Source of the DNA: Microbaculum marinum
Lineage (GTDB): Bacteria > Pseudomonadota > Alphaproteobacteria > Rhizobiales > Tepidamorphaceae
Reading direction: 5' to 3' (one strand)
Assembly: GCF_042646165.1 (NCBI RefSeq)
Contig: NZ_JBHRTC010000011.1
Length of the DNA stretch: 64,000 bases
Position numbers and translations under genes: made by a program. Every line of letters begins with the position of its first letter. Position 1 is the first letter of the stretch. Shown one piece after another: positions 52,900-61,949 of the stretch. The notes under the pieces are model-generated. The model was given only the letters and a program-made list of their open reading frames with translations. It did no database searches and was not told the DNA's origin.

Positions 52900-53844
52900 T
52901 CAATCGGAGTATTCGGACAGTGCCTGCCGATATTCCGCAGCGAGCCGCCTGCAGAGTTCCGCGGCGGACGGCACATCGGATATCGATCCGAGCCCTTGGC
53001 CTGCCGACCAGATGTTCTTCCAGGCACGCTGTTCGCGTTGCCCGACCTCGAGCTCGCCGGGCGGCGGCATGTTGTCGGGATCGAGGCCCGCGGCCTCTAT
53101 GCTCCGGCGCAGGAAGCTGCCGGCGACGCCGCTGACCGACGGCGTATAGACGACGTCCGTTGCCCGTCCCTCCAGGATCATCTGCTTGTAGGCCGCGTCC
53201 GCGAGGCTTTCCTTCGTCGCGATGAACCGGGTGCCGAAATAGGCGAGATCCGCGCCGATCATGCGTGCTGCCGCGGCGTGCCGTCCGGTCGACAGGGCCC
53301 CGGCAAGCACCACCGTGCCGTCGAACATCCGCCTGATCTCCGGCACGAGGGCGAAGGGGCTCAGCGTGCCCGCGTGACCGCCGGCTCCCGCGCAGACCGC
53401 GATGATGCCGTCGACGCCGGCTTCGGCGGCCTTCTCTGCGTGGCGCAGGTTTATGACGTCGTGGAACACCAGCCCGCCATAGCCGTGGACGGCGTCCACC
53501 ACTTCGCGCACCGCACCCAGCGACGTGATGACGAGCGGGACCCGGTGTGCGACGGTTGCCTCCAGATCGGCGGCGACACGGGCGTTGCTGCGGTGGACGA
53601 TGAGGTTGACGCCATAGGGCGCCGCCTCCGGCCGGTCGCCCGAGTCCGCCGACGCCAGCCGCTCGCCGATCTCCGAAAGCCAGTCGGCATACCCGTCCGT
53701 GGTGCGCTGGTTGAGCGCCGGAAAGGTTCCGACGACGCCGGACCGGCAGGTTTCGACGACCAGGTCGGGTCCGGAGCACAGGAACATCGGCGCTGCGATG
53801 GCGGGCAGCGCCAGGCGGCCCTCGAAGGAAGCGGGAAGCGGCAT
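52900..53844 (-). CDS. Nitronate monooxygenase-family flavoprotein
   Basis: A 314-residue FMN-dependent TIM barrel of the 2-nitropropane dioxygenase/NMO family. 'LPAIAAPMFLCSGPDLV' is the N-terminal FMN-binding start, 'VCAGAGGHAGTLSPF' contains the catalytic-type His and Gly-rich loop, and 'ALSTGRHAAAARMIGADLAYFGTRF' (in part) is the phosphate-binding region. The ATG at 53844 starts the conserved domain; an upstream extension of 33 codons is unlikely. It would oxidise nitronates, or act as a related enoate-type reductase. Divergent from the GMC oxidoreductase. Confidence 0.89.
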   Translation of the reverse strand: MPLPASFEGRLALPAIAAPMFLCSGPDLVVETCRSGVVGTFPALNQRTTDGYADWLSEIGERLASADSGDRPEAAPYGVNLIVHRSNARVAADLEATVAHRVPLVITSLGAVREVVDAVHGYGGLVFHDVINLRHAEKAAEAGVDGIIAVCAGAGGHAGTLSPFALVPEIRRMFDGTVVLAGALSTGRHAAAARMIGADLAYFGTRFIATKESLADAAYKQMILEGRATDVVYTPSVSGVAGSFLRRSIEAAGLDPDNMPPPGELEVGQREQRAWKNIWSAGQGLGSISDVPSAAELCRRLAAEYRQALSEYSD

Positions 53845-54000
53845 GGGGATCCGTTGCGTCGGTCGGCTTTCTTGCGCGGTGCAAGGCACCTTTAACCGAG
53901 GTAGGCGCTTTGGAACAGCGCTTCGTGGCAAGCTTTGGGGCAATATGGTGGGAACGATGCGCGGCCGCCGGGCCGCAACAAGATCCGGGAGGCTTCGAAC

Positions 54001-55635
54001 GTGGCAAACGAGGTAACTGGCAGCCCTTCAATCGGCACCTTCGACTATATCGTCGCCGGCGCCGGTTCCGCGGGCTGCGTGCTCGCCAACCGGCTGTCCG
54101 CGGATCCCTCCAAGCGGGTGCTGGTCCTGGAGGGCGGCGGCAGGGACAACTGGATCTGGTTCCACATTCCCGTCGGCTATCTGTTCGCAATCGGCAATCC
54201 GCGCTCCGACTGGATGTTCAAGACCGCGCCCGAGCCCGGGCTCAACGGCCGCTCGCTCGCCTATCCGCGCGGCAAGGTGATCGGCGGCTGCTCTGCGATC
54301 AACGCCATGATCTACATGCGCGGCCAGGCCGCCGACTACGACGGCTGGCGGCAGCTGGGCCTGACCGGCTGGGGGTGGGACGACGTCCTTCCATATTTTC
54401 TCAAGCACGAGGACCATGCCGAGCCGCCGAACGAACTGCACCGGTCGGGCGGCGAATGGCGCGTCGAGAATCCCCGCGTGCGCTGGGAGATACTCGACAG
54501 GATACGCGATGCCGCCGAGCAGGCCGGCATCGAGAAGATCGACGACTTCAATTCAGGCGACAATGCCGGGAACGCCTACTTCCAGGTCAACCAGAAGAAC
54601 GGCCGGCGCTGGAGCGCCGCCCGGGGATTCCTGAAACCTGCCCTGAAGCGCCGCAATCTGCAGCTGGAGACCGGGGTCCGGGTCGAACGGGTGCTGTTCG
54701 AGGGGCGCCGCGCGACAGGCATAGAGTTTTCCCGTGACGGCCAGCGCTTCTCCGCCGAGGCGGCCGGCGAGGTCATCCTGTCGGCCGGCTCGATCGCGAC
54801 GCCTGTGATCCTCGAGGCCTCCGGCGTCGGCAGTTCCGCGCGCCTGAGAGGGCTCGGCATCGACGTCGTCCACGACCTGCCCGGCGTCGGCGAGAACCTG
54901 CAGGACCACCTTCAGATACGCCCGATCTACAAGGTCGAGGGCATCCGGACGCTCAACGACATCTATGGCAACCTGTTCCGGCGTGGCCTGATGGCTGCGG
55001 ACTACGCATTCCGCCGCCGCGGGCCGCTGACGATGGCGCCGTCGCAGCTCGGTGCGTTCACCCGGTCCTCGCCGGACTACGCCACGGCAAACATAGAATT
55101 TCACTTCCAGCCGCTGTCGCTGGATGCCTGGGGCGAGGGTCTGCATCCTTTCCCCGCCTTCACCGCAAGCGTCTGCAACCTGCGCCCCAGCAGTCGCGGC
55201 AGCGTCCATCTCGCCAGCACGGAGAGTGGCGCCATGCCCGACATCCGGCCGGGATACCTGACCACCGATGAAGACAAGCGCGTCGCCGTCGACGGCATCC
55301 GGATGGCGCGCAAGATCGTCTCGCAACCGGCGCTGCAGCCTTACAATCCGCAGGAGTTCAAGCCTGGCAGCCACATTTCCAGTGACGAGGAACTGGTCGT
55401 CGCGGCCGGCGATCTCGGCACCACGATCTTCCATCCGGTCGGAACCGCCAAGATGGGGATCGACGACGATCCGATGGCGGTGCTCGACGGGCGGCTCAAG
55501 GTGCGGGGGATTGATCACCTTCGCGTCGTCGACGCCTCGGCCATGCCACGCATCACCTCCGGCAACACCAACTCCCCGACGCTGATGATCGCGGAAAAGG
55601 CAGCGGAGATGATTCTGGCGGAGTCGCGCCGCTGA
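54001..55635 (+). CDS. GMC-family FAD oxidoreductase (choline dehydrogenase-like)
   Basis: A 544-residue GMC oxidoreductase oxidising an alcohol with FAD. The dinucleotide motif is 'YIVAGAGSAGCVLANRL' near residue 17, followed by 'GGCSAINAMIYMRG' (FAD loop), 'LSAGSIATPVILEASGVG' (GMC signature 2) and the C-terminal active-site His/Asn block 'TTIFHPVGTAKMG' and 'GNTNSPTLMIAEKAA'. GTG 54001 has GGAGG 8 nt upstream. It heads a four-gene unit with VOC, GST and CMD proteins, an arrangement suggesting detoxification or side-chain oxidation of an aromatic or halogenated compound. Confidence 0.94.
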   Translation: MANEVTGSPSIGTFDYIVAGAGSAGCVLANRLSADPSKRVLVLEGGGRDNWIWFHIPVGYLFAIGNPRSDWMFKTAPEPGLNGRSLAYPRGKVIGGCSAINAMIYMRGQAADYDGWRQLGLTGWGWDDVLPYFLKHEDHAEPPNELHRSGGEWRVENPRVRWEILDRIRDAAEQAGIEKIDDFNSGDNAGNAYFQVNQKNGRRWSAARGFLKPALKRRNLQLETGVRVERVLFEGRRATGIEFSRDGQRFSAEAAGEVILSAGSIATPVILEASGVGSSARLRGLGIDVVHDLPGVGENLQDHLQIRPIYKVEGIRTLNDIYGNLFRRGLMAADYAFRRRGPLTMAPSQLGAFTRSSPDYATANIEFHFQPLSLDAWGEGLHPFPAFTASVCNLRPSSRGSVHLASTESGAMPDIRPGYLTTDEDKRVAVDGIRMARKIVSQPALQPYNPQEFKPGSHISSDEELVVAAGDLGTTIFHPVGTAKMGIDDDPMAVLDGRLKVRGIDHLRVVDASAMPRITSGNTNSPTLMIAEKAAEMILAESRR

Positions 55636-55662
55636 GGTTCGCTATGGTGTGGAGGTGATGTC

Positions 55663-56058
55663 TTGACCGTCGATCACGTGTCCATCGCCGTTGCCGATCT
55701 GGAAGCGGCCACCCGCTTCTACCGCGCCGTCCTGGCGACCATCGGGCTGAGCCAGCTCGTGGCTCGGCCCCACACCGCCGGGTTCGGCAAGTCCTATCCG
55801 GAATTCTGGCTGAACGCGCGACCGGGCATGTCGCCGGTGCCGCCGGATGGCGGCGCGCATATCTGTCTGAGATGCCGGTCGCGACAGGCCGTCGTCGCCT
55901 TTCACGAGGCAGCATTGGCGCGCGGCGGATCCGACGCCGGAGCGCCGGGCGATCGCCAGGGTGCCCGCACTCCGTATTTCGGCGCATTCATCCGTGATCC
56001 GGACGGCAACAAGATCGAAGTGGTGACGTTTCCCCGATCGGATGAAGAGGAGGCATAG
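55663..56058 (+). CDS. VOC-superfamily (glyoxalase/bleomycin resistance-like) protein
   Basis: A 131-residue vicinal-oxygen-chelate protein: 'DHVSIAVADLEAATRFYRAVL' (in part) opens the first beta-alpha-beta unit with a metal His, and 'GAFIRDPDGNKIEVVTF' closes the second with the metal Glu. Length is usual. TTG start with GGAGG 7 nt upstream. It could be a lyase, dioxygenase or binding protein; the GMC/GST context favours electrophile handling. Confidence 0.88.
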   Translation: MTVDHVSIAVADLEAATRFYRAVLATIGLSQLVARPHTAGFGKSYPEFWLNARPGMSPVPPDGGAHICLRCRSRQAVVAFHEAALARGGSDAGAPGDRQGARTPYFGAFIRDPDGNKIEVVTFPRSDEEEA

Positions 56059-56225
56059 GCGGGTGCGTGCAGCCGACGGGATCGCGCCGATGCAGCGGCC
56101 TGTGCAATGATACCGAAACGGGGCCGGGACGTGTGTGTGGCATGGATGGTCGACAGCGGCCCGGTAGCCGCAGGCGTCCACGCTCGCCGGCAACCGGGAA
56201 CACTGCAGGGAAGGGCGGGGCCCAC

Positions 56226-56930
56226 GTGAAGCTGCATTGGTCGCCGCGTTCGCCCTTCGTCCGCAAGGTGATGATCGTGCTGCACGAAACCGCACTGATA
56301 GACCGCGTCGAGTGCGTCCGGTCCGTCGTGGCTTTCATGGCTGCGCCGAACGAGGACGTCCTGCGGGACAATCCCCTGGGAAAGATACCGGCGCTCGTGC
56401 TGGACGACGGTCGGACCCTCTTCGATTCCCGTGTCATCTGCGAGTACCTGGACGGTCTGGAAGGTTCCTCCGCACTGTTTCCGGCGGATCCCGGCGAGCG
56501 CGTGCGGCAGCTGCGCTGGATGGCGCTCGGCGATGGGCTGACGGAAATCCTGCTGCTCTGGCGCAACGAGTTGCTGCGGCCCGCCGGCGCCTACGACGTG
56601 CTCACGTCGGCCTTCGCACGCAAGGTGCGCGTCTGTATGGAGCGTCTCGACGCCGAAGCGCCGGAACTCGGCGCCGCGCCGTTCGGTATCGGCCACATCG
56701 CGATTGTCTGTGCGGTCGGCCAACTCGACTTCCGATTTCGCGACAGTCACTGGCGCGAGGCCTTTCCCGCGCTTGCGGAATGGTTCGGGCGCGTCGGCCG
56801 CCGGGACAGCATCGTCGCCACCATGCCGCGCGACGACCCTTCCCTGGTTCCCGTCCCGCGCGGTTTCGACGAGACCTCGCCGATCGATTTCAGATCTTTC
56901 CCCTCTGCGCCACCGCGGAACACGACATGA
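56226..56930 (+). CDS. Glutathione S-transferase-like protein
   Basis: A 234-residue GST. The thioredoxin-fold N-domain has 'LHWSPRSPFVRKVMIVLHE' with a Ser-type active site, 'NPLGKIPALVLDDG' (cis-Pro) and 'LFDSRVICEYLD' (glutathione-gamma-glutamate contact). The helical C-domain follows from about residue 90. GTG start at 56226, beginning directly at the first strand as usual for this family; a G-rich site precedes it. ATGA overlap with the CMD gene. Confidence 0.88.
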   Translation: MKLHWSPRSPFVRKVMIVLHETALIDRVECVRSVVAFMAAPNEDVLRDNPLGKIPALVLDDGRTLFDSRVICEYLDGLEGSSALFPADPGERVRQLRWMALGDGLTEILLLWRNELLRPAGAYDVLTSAFARKVRVCMERLDAEAPELGAAPFGIGHIAIVCAVGQLDFRFRDSHWREAFPALAEWFGRVGRRDSIVATMPRDDPSLVPVPRGFDETSPIDFRSFPSAPPRNTT

Positions 56931-57544
56931 CCGGCCCACGCATTTCGCTACCCGATTTCGATGACCTGAACGCAGCCCAGCGGCGTGTCTACGAAGACGT
57001 CGTGCGCGGACCCCGCGGCCGGGTCTCCGGGCCCTTGCGGGCGGTGATACACAGCCCGGACCTGGCGGACCGCTGGCAGCGGCTCGGCGAGTTTCTGCGC
57101 TTCGACATTTCCCTCCCGCACGCATTGAAGGAACTCGCCATCCTCGTCACCGCGAGGCGCTGGAATGCGGAACTGGAATGGACCATCCATGCCCGGGCCG
57201 CGCGCGACTACGGATTGTCCGAGGGCGTGATCGAAGCCATACGTCGCGGCGAGCCGCCGGATTTTGCCGATGCGGAGCAGGCCGACGTCTACGCCTTTGC
57301 CCGCGAGCTTCAACTGCACGGCCGGGTAGCGGACGACAGCTATGCTGCAATCCTGTCCCGGTGGGGAGAGACCGGTGTCGTCGAACTGACCGCACTGGTC
57401 GGCTACTACACCATGGTTGCGATGACGTTGAACGCCCATCGCATTCCGCTGCCCGGGGACAGCAGGCCGGAACTGCTCCCCGAGGGAGGGCCTGAACCCT
57501 GGCAACTGTCGGACATTCCCGCCGCAAGTCCCGAACCGACCTGA
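56927..57544 (+). CDS. Carboxymuconolactone decarboxylase-family (AhpD-like) protein
   Basis: A 205-residue CMD-fold protein. 'LPHALKELAILVTARRWNAELEWTIHARAARDYGLSEGVIEAIRRG' (recognised by 'LKELAILVTARRW' and 'EWTIHARAA') is the central motif, with Glu and His kept. The AhpD CxxC pair is absent, so a peroxidase role is unlikely. It overlaps the GST gene by 4 nt. Related proteins accompany degradation genes, often without known reaction. Confidence 0.87.
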   Translation: MTGPRISLPDFDDLNAAQRRVYEDVVRGPRGRVSGPLRAVIHSPDLADRWQRLGEFLRFDISLPHALKELAILVTARRWNAELEWTIHARAARDYGLSEGVIEAIRRGEPPDFADAEQADVYAFARELQLHGRVADDSYAAILSRWGETGVVELTALVGYYTMVAMTLNAHRIPLPGDSRPELLPEGGPEPWQLSDIPAASPEPT

Positions 57545-57559
57545 CCGGACGGCGCAGGG

Positions 57560-59890
57560 CTACTGAATGGTCGCCGAAGCTATCGGGGCCGCGGCGCCGG
57601 GATCGAATTCGTGCTGGCTCTGGTCGGGCAGGACGCCGCTCTGCCGCGCCGCGGAGATCTCCGCGAGCCGGTTTCTTGGCCCGGGCAGCTCGGGCCGCAT
57701 CTCGCAGACCTTGCGGAGAAGGTCCTCGGCCTCGCTCATGTTGCCGTCGCGGACATATGCCTCGGCCGCTGCCCTGAGCGCCTTGGCCGACGACTTGTTG
57801 TGTTCCCAGGCGGACATGAACCGCTTTGCCGCCTCGGCGAACTTGCCGAGCGAGTACGAATTCAATGCAGCGGCGTACTCGCTTTCGAAACGGACCCGCG
57901 TGTCGTCCTGGTTGCCGTCCTGCTTTGCGCCCGCGCGAAGCGTCCGCATTCGCCGCTCCAGCGTCTTCAGGTGGTTGTCCTTGGAGTTGAGCTTCGCGGA
58001 GAGCGACTCGGCCCGGTTCCGCGCGGCCCGCAGCGCCTTCTCCATGCTGACGATCTGTGCCTCCGCGGCAGCGAAGGAACGCGGCATGGAGACGTGCATG
58101 TATTCGGCGTCCCGGTAGGGGATGTTCATGTTCTCCGACAGGATCGGCGTCTCGTTGGCGTCGAGATACTTGAACGGGGTGCGGGCATATTCCCCCGTCT
58201 TGCTGTCGTAGTAGTCGCTCCACTTGCCGAACACCAGGAACTGCTCGATGCCGCGCTTCGCCATCCAGTGGGAGGCCCAGTCGGTGCGCCCGGCCAGGCT
58301 CTTGTAGGCGGCGTTCGTCGCGTGGTGATGCTCCGCCACCATTCCGGAGTAGAAGACGATCCCCTTGTGGCCCTTCTCGAAGAGGGTCAGGAAGAAGTCC
58401 TCGCGCTCCCCCTGGAACTTGATGCGCTCGTCCCAGTGCAGAGACTCGTCATCGAACAGGCTCTTCCGCGCCAGGAAGAAGTTCTGAACGGTGTCGCAGA
58501 AGTGGAAGCTGCCCTTGTCCCAGGGATAGCATTCGCACTCGACGTATTCGCACGGCAGGAACGTGACCCGCCGCTGCGTCCTGTCGTAGCTGATGAAGTT
58601 GGCGTAGTTGATCCAGTTCTGCCTTTCGGCGCGGCCGCGGTCGTTCTGCGTGACGTCGTCCAGGAGCCCGCCGACGATCGAAATGTCCGGCCGTGCCTGC
58701 AGCAGCGACCATGCCCCTTCGATATTGGTCAGCTCGTGAAAGGCGAAGTCGTCGTCGCACAGCAGCACGAACGGACGGCTGACCTGGCGGACCAGGAAGT
58801 TGCGGGTGGCGGCAACTCCGAAATCCTCCGGCAGGAAATGCAGGTTCAGCCGATAGCGGCGGCCGAACTCCCGCAGCGACCTGTCCTCGGTCCCCTGTAC
58901 CCCGACCTGGATCTCGATGTCGTTCCCGTAGTGCTTGCGGATGGAAAGGACGAGCCGGCGCAGGCTGTCGAACCGCATGATCGTGGGGATGACGATGCCG
59001 ATCTCGTGCACGGCCGCCTTGCGGTCCGGAATCCTGACGGCAGGCTGCGGCTCCGGCCGCTGTTCGAAGGCGGCGTTGCCCGCCACCACGGACGACTTCA
59101 GCGACGGGATCGCCGTCGGATACTGGAAGTTGTCGAAATCCTCTTCGAAGGTCCGCGCGAACAGTGCGGCCGTCTCTGCATCGAAGTAGGAGTCGAGCGA
59201 CGACGAGGTCCCGGAGGCGTTGACCTTGTCGCCCTCCCAGGCGAAGTCCGCCGGTGCGCCGATCGTGGACAGGATCGTGGCGAGGTCCGCGTTGTAGTTC
59301 TCCACCCGCCCGATGAAGTCGTAGTCGATCAGGTCGGACTGGATCGAACGGCTCTGGTAGTACCAGTGCCGGTCCATCTCGTAGGGGTCCTCGTCGCACA
59401 CGAATTCGATGAAGTCGCGGAAGCTGATCGCATGGTTCGGATCCACGCTTCCCGGTTCCATCCCGGTCTTCCACGCCAGTATCTTGCGGCGGCGTCCGAG
59501 GTGCGCGTTCTTCAGGCCGGCCTCGTTGTCGAACGGCTCCAGGCCGAGCTGGTCGACGCGGTTGCGAAAGCACGAGACTATGCGGGCGTAGGGGTCGCGG
59601 ACGAACGCGAACCGGAAGGTGCCCGGTTCGAGCAGGACCTTCCGGCGGTCGGCCGGCGACAGGTCGTAGGGGCCGAGCAGACCGCTCTGGCGCCGGAAGT
59701 GCGGGTTGCCGTCGAACGTGCCGGTCGTCGAGGCGAGGCTGGCCAGGATGCTCTTCGTCTTGGTGCAGGCGTTCTTGGAGCAGGCCCCGTAGAAGGCATT
59801 GTACTCCTTCAGCCACAGCAGTTCGTTGGCGACGAGCAGTTTCCAGTGGTTGCGGCTCTCCATGACGAGCAGGCGTTCATTGATGTTCAT
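57560..59890 (-). CDS. Sulfotransferase - glycosyltransferase 2 - TPR fusion protein
   Basis: A 776-residue multidomain protein. Residues about 25-265 resemble sulfotransferase family 2: a PAPS loop-like 'CSKNACTKTKS' (37-47) and a 3'-phosphate-binding 'FVRDPYARIVSCF' (96-108). Residues about 295-560 form a GT-A glycosyltransferase: 'IVIPTIMRFDSL', 'VAATRNFLV', metal-binding 'LLCDDDF' (379-381) and 'GEREDFF' (494-500), like beta-1,4-GalNAc/Gal transferases. Residues about 605-655 are coiled coil and 668-745 are TPR-like. No ribosome site is evident before ATG 59890. The neighbour 43 bp upstream shares the GT-A domain. The pair may build and sulfate a surface glycan. Confidence 0.82.
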   Translation of the reverse strand: MNINERLLVMESRNHWKLLVANELLWLKEYNAFYGACSKNACTKTKSILASLASTTGTFDGNPHFRRQSGLLGPYDLSPADRRKVLLEPGTFRFAFVRDPYARIVSCFRNRVDQLGLEPFDNEAGLKNAHLGRRRKILAWKTGMEPGSVDPNHAISFRDFIEFVCDEDPYEMDRHWYYQSRSIQSDLIDYDFIGRVENYNADLATILSTIGAPADFAWEGDKVNASGTSSSLDSYFDAETAALFARTFEEDFDNFQYPTAIPSLKSSVVAGNAAFEQRPEPQPAVRIPDRKAAVHEIGIVIPTIMRFDSLRRLVLSIRKHYGNDIEIQVGVQGTEDRSLREFGRRYRLNLHFLPEDFGVAATRNFLVRQVSRPFVLLCDDDFAFHELTNIEGAWSLLQARPDISIVGGLLDDVTQNDRGRAERQNWINYANFISYDRTQRRVTFLPCEYVECECYPWDKGSFHFCDTVQNFFLARKSLFDDESLHWDERIKFQGEREDFFLTLFEKGHKGIVFYSGMVAEHHHATNAAYKSLAGRTDWASHWMAKRGIEQFLVFGKWSDYYDSKTGEYARTPFKYLDANETPILSENMNIPYRDAEYMHVSMPRSFAAAEAQIVSMEKALRAARNRAESLSAKLNSKDNHLKTLERRMRTLRAGAKQDGNQDDTRVRFESEYAAALNSYSLGKFAEAAKRFMSAWEHNKSSAKALRAAAEAYVRDGNMSEAEDLLRKVCEMRPELPGPRNRLAEISAARQSGVLPDQSQHEFDPGAAAPIASATIQ

Positions 59891-59933
59891 TACGCAACCA
59901 TTTGCCGTTTGGTCAGCCGAAATCAGTATGCTC

Positions 59934-61709
59934 TCAGCGCGACAGTCGCGGCCGCCAGCGTGGAAAGGTCTGCCTGTCCAGGTTCCCGTCGAAGTCTATC
60001 GCGTCTGCGCGCTTGCCGGGTACGATTAGCCTTTCGAGATCCCAGTTCCGCATGAACTTGACCTGGCCCTCGGTCCGCTGCCGGTGCGGCAGGAATTCCG
60101 GAGTGCTCTTGCGGTGGTGGTCGATGCAGATCGCATTGGTATAGGCGACTTTGATGCCGTTGTCGCCGGCCCGGATCGACATGTAGAAGTCTTCGTGCTC
60201 GCCCATGATCTTGATGTCGTCGTCCCACCGTATGCCGGCGACCGCGAACACGGACCGGTCGATCAGGCAGAAGTTGTTCACCGTGTCGGTGTACTGGAAA
60301 TAGTACTTGGGGCTGACGAATTGTCGGTCGGAATTGAGGTACTCGAGCGGCATCAGAACCGTGGTCGCCGGGCCCAGCGCGGGAAAGTCCGCGAACACGT
60401 GATTGAATGCGGTGTAGTTCTCTGACAGCACCTCTCCTTCGTCGGAATAGTAGAAATTGTAGAACATTCCGCCGAGGATGGAGATGTCGGGGTTGTCGTT
60501 GAAGATGCCCAGCGCCACGTCCAGTCTGGTGAAGTCGGTGGCCAGAAAATCGTCGTCACACAGAAAGATCACCGGTTCCTCGGTCTCGGCAACCAGAATG
60601 TTGCGGCTGCGCGAGAGGCCGGCATCCGCGTCGACGTAGATGACCCGCGCGTCGTGGGTCTGCGCCATCTTCCGGTACCTGCAGTCCGGCTCTTCCTCTC
60701 CCTGGACGGCAAAGCATATCCGGATCTCCGGCCCCCACTTTTCCCGGATCGAAGCAAGGAATGCCTCGCAGCTGTCGGGCCGGGCGACGGTCGTGAATAT
60801 GATGACGATGTCCGAGAGGGTGAAATCCCGCGCCTCGGCCGACCTGTCGCCGTTCGGCGCCATGAAGCGCGGCGCGAACTCCGGGTGGTCGACCAGGTTC
60901 ATCCGCAGCAGTTCGCCAAGGAACGTCGGGCTCTGCAGCACGAACTTCTCCGGCAGCGACTTGATTCGCTGCGAGAAGAGGCTGTGATACAGCATCACCG
61001 TCATGCAGTGCGGCCCGATGCGGTCCAGGTGGTCGTTGCGCAGGTTGGTCGACTCGAACAGCTCCGCTTCGGTGAAGTCGATCGGATGCAGATCCTCCTC
61101 GGGCAGGAAATGCACCTCGTCGGCATGGCTGTCGACGATCGGCGTCAGCATCTGCGCGCCGATCTCGGTCCAGTCGAAGATCTCGTCGGTCCTGCTCTTC
61201 TCGGCCAGATGGGCCTCGATCGTCTCCAGATACTCACCGATGACCCTGCCGCCGGGCCGGCTCGCCATGAAATTGTTGGCGATGAAGGAGCGGTCGCCGC
61301 GATCCTTGCGCAGCGCCACGAAGTCGTGCTGCGAGATCAGCGGCTGGATGATCGGCCCGAGGTCCTTGAGCGCGATGCAATCGACGTCGACCCACAGTCC
61401 GCCGTACTCGTGCAGCAGCCGCACGCGCAGGTAGTCCGCCTTCAGCGCGATGGGCGTGCGCGAGGGATCGCGCAAGCGGATATAGTCGAGCGCCGGAGCG
61501 TCCGGAACGTATTGGTCGAGCGTTTCGGGCGTGACCAGACGGATTTCGCAGGAGGGGCAATTGTGGCGCAATATTTCCGAACAGATCCGCAAGTAGGGCG
61601 GCATCGTCCGGTTCTCGGCATTCTCCCAATACTGCCAAATAATAAGCTTGTCGGTACTCTGGGTCACTGCCGTCTCAAATAGTATTGGGGAGGCATTGGC
61701 GCGCTGCAC
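59934..61709 (-). CDS. Two-domain glycosyltransferase (sugar-binding DXD domain plus GT2-like domain)
   Basis: A 591-residue bifunctional glycosyltransferase. Residues about 20-250 are a GT32/OCH1-like domain: 'IIWQYWENAE', 'LKADYLRVRLLHEYGGLWVDVD' (in part) with the DVD motif at 108-110. Residues about 298-580 are a GT-A domain with 'LSRSRNILVAE', 'FLCDDDF' (385-387) and 'GEHEDF' (503-508), closely parallel to the middle domain of the next gene. The GTG at 61709 has no good ribosome site; GTG 61667 is an alternative start. It has no signal peptide or membrane helix, so it is cytosolic. Likely a capsule or lipopolysaccharide enzyme. Confidence 0.85.
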   Translation of the reverse strand: MQRANASPILFETAVTQSTDKLIIWQYWENAENRTMPPYLRICSEILRHNCPSCEIRLVTPETLDQYVPDAPALDYIRLRDPSRTPIALKADYLRVRLLHEYGGLWVDVDCIALKDLGPIIQPLISQHDFVALRKDRGDRSFIANNFMASRPGGRVIGEYLETIEAHLAEKSRTDEIFDWTEIGAQMLTPIVDSHADEVHFLPEEDLHPIDFTEAELFESTNLRNDHLDRIGPHCMTVMLYHSLFSQRIKSLPEKFVLQSPTFLGELLRMNLVDHPEFAPRFMAPNGDRSAEARDFTLSDIVIIFTTVARPDSCEAFLASIREKWGPEIRICFAVQGEEEPDCRYRKMAQTHDARVIYVDADAGLSRSRNILVAETEEPVIFLCDDDFLATDFTRLDVALGIFNDNPDISILGGMFYNFYYSDEGEVLSENYTAFNHVFADFPALGPATTVLMPLEYLNSDRQFVSPKYYFQYTDTVNNFCLIDRSVFAVAGIRWDDDIKIMGEHEDFYMSIRAGDNGIKVAYTNAICIDHHRKSTPEFLPHRQRTEGQVKFMRNWDLERLIVPGKRADAIDFDGNLDRQTFPRWRPRLSR

Positions 61710-61949
61710 ACTGGAAAAAGCAGCCGGCTATTGAGCCTCGCTATAACAACCGGTCCCGACCGGATCAAGTGAAATTGCCGTGGCGGCTGCGCGGCCGGAC
61801 CCCGCATGGCGGTGCCGTCCGCGCAGCGGCGCACGCAGCCAATCAGGCCGACATGCGGCTGCCGCAACGCCAATATCGGCCGGCAGTCATTACGATGGTG
61901 TGAACGCCGCCAATGCCCGCGCGTCGGGGCCTCGTCGGCCGCCTTGCGG

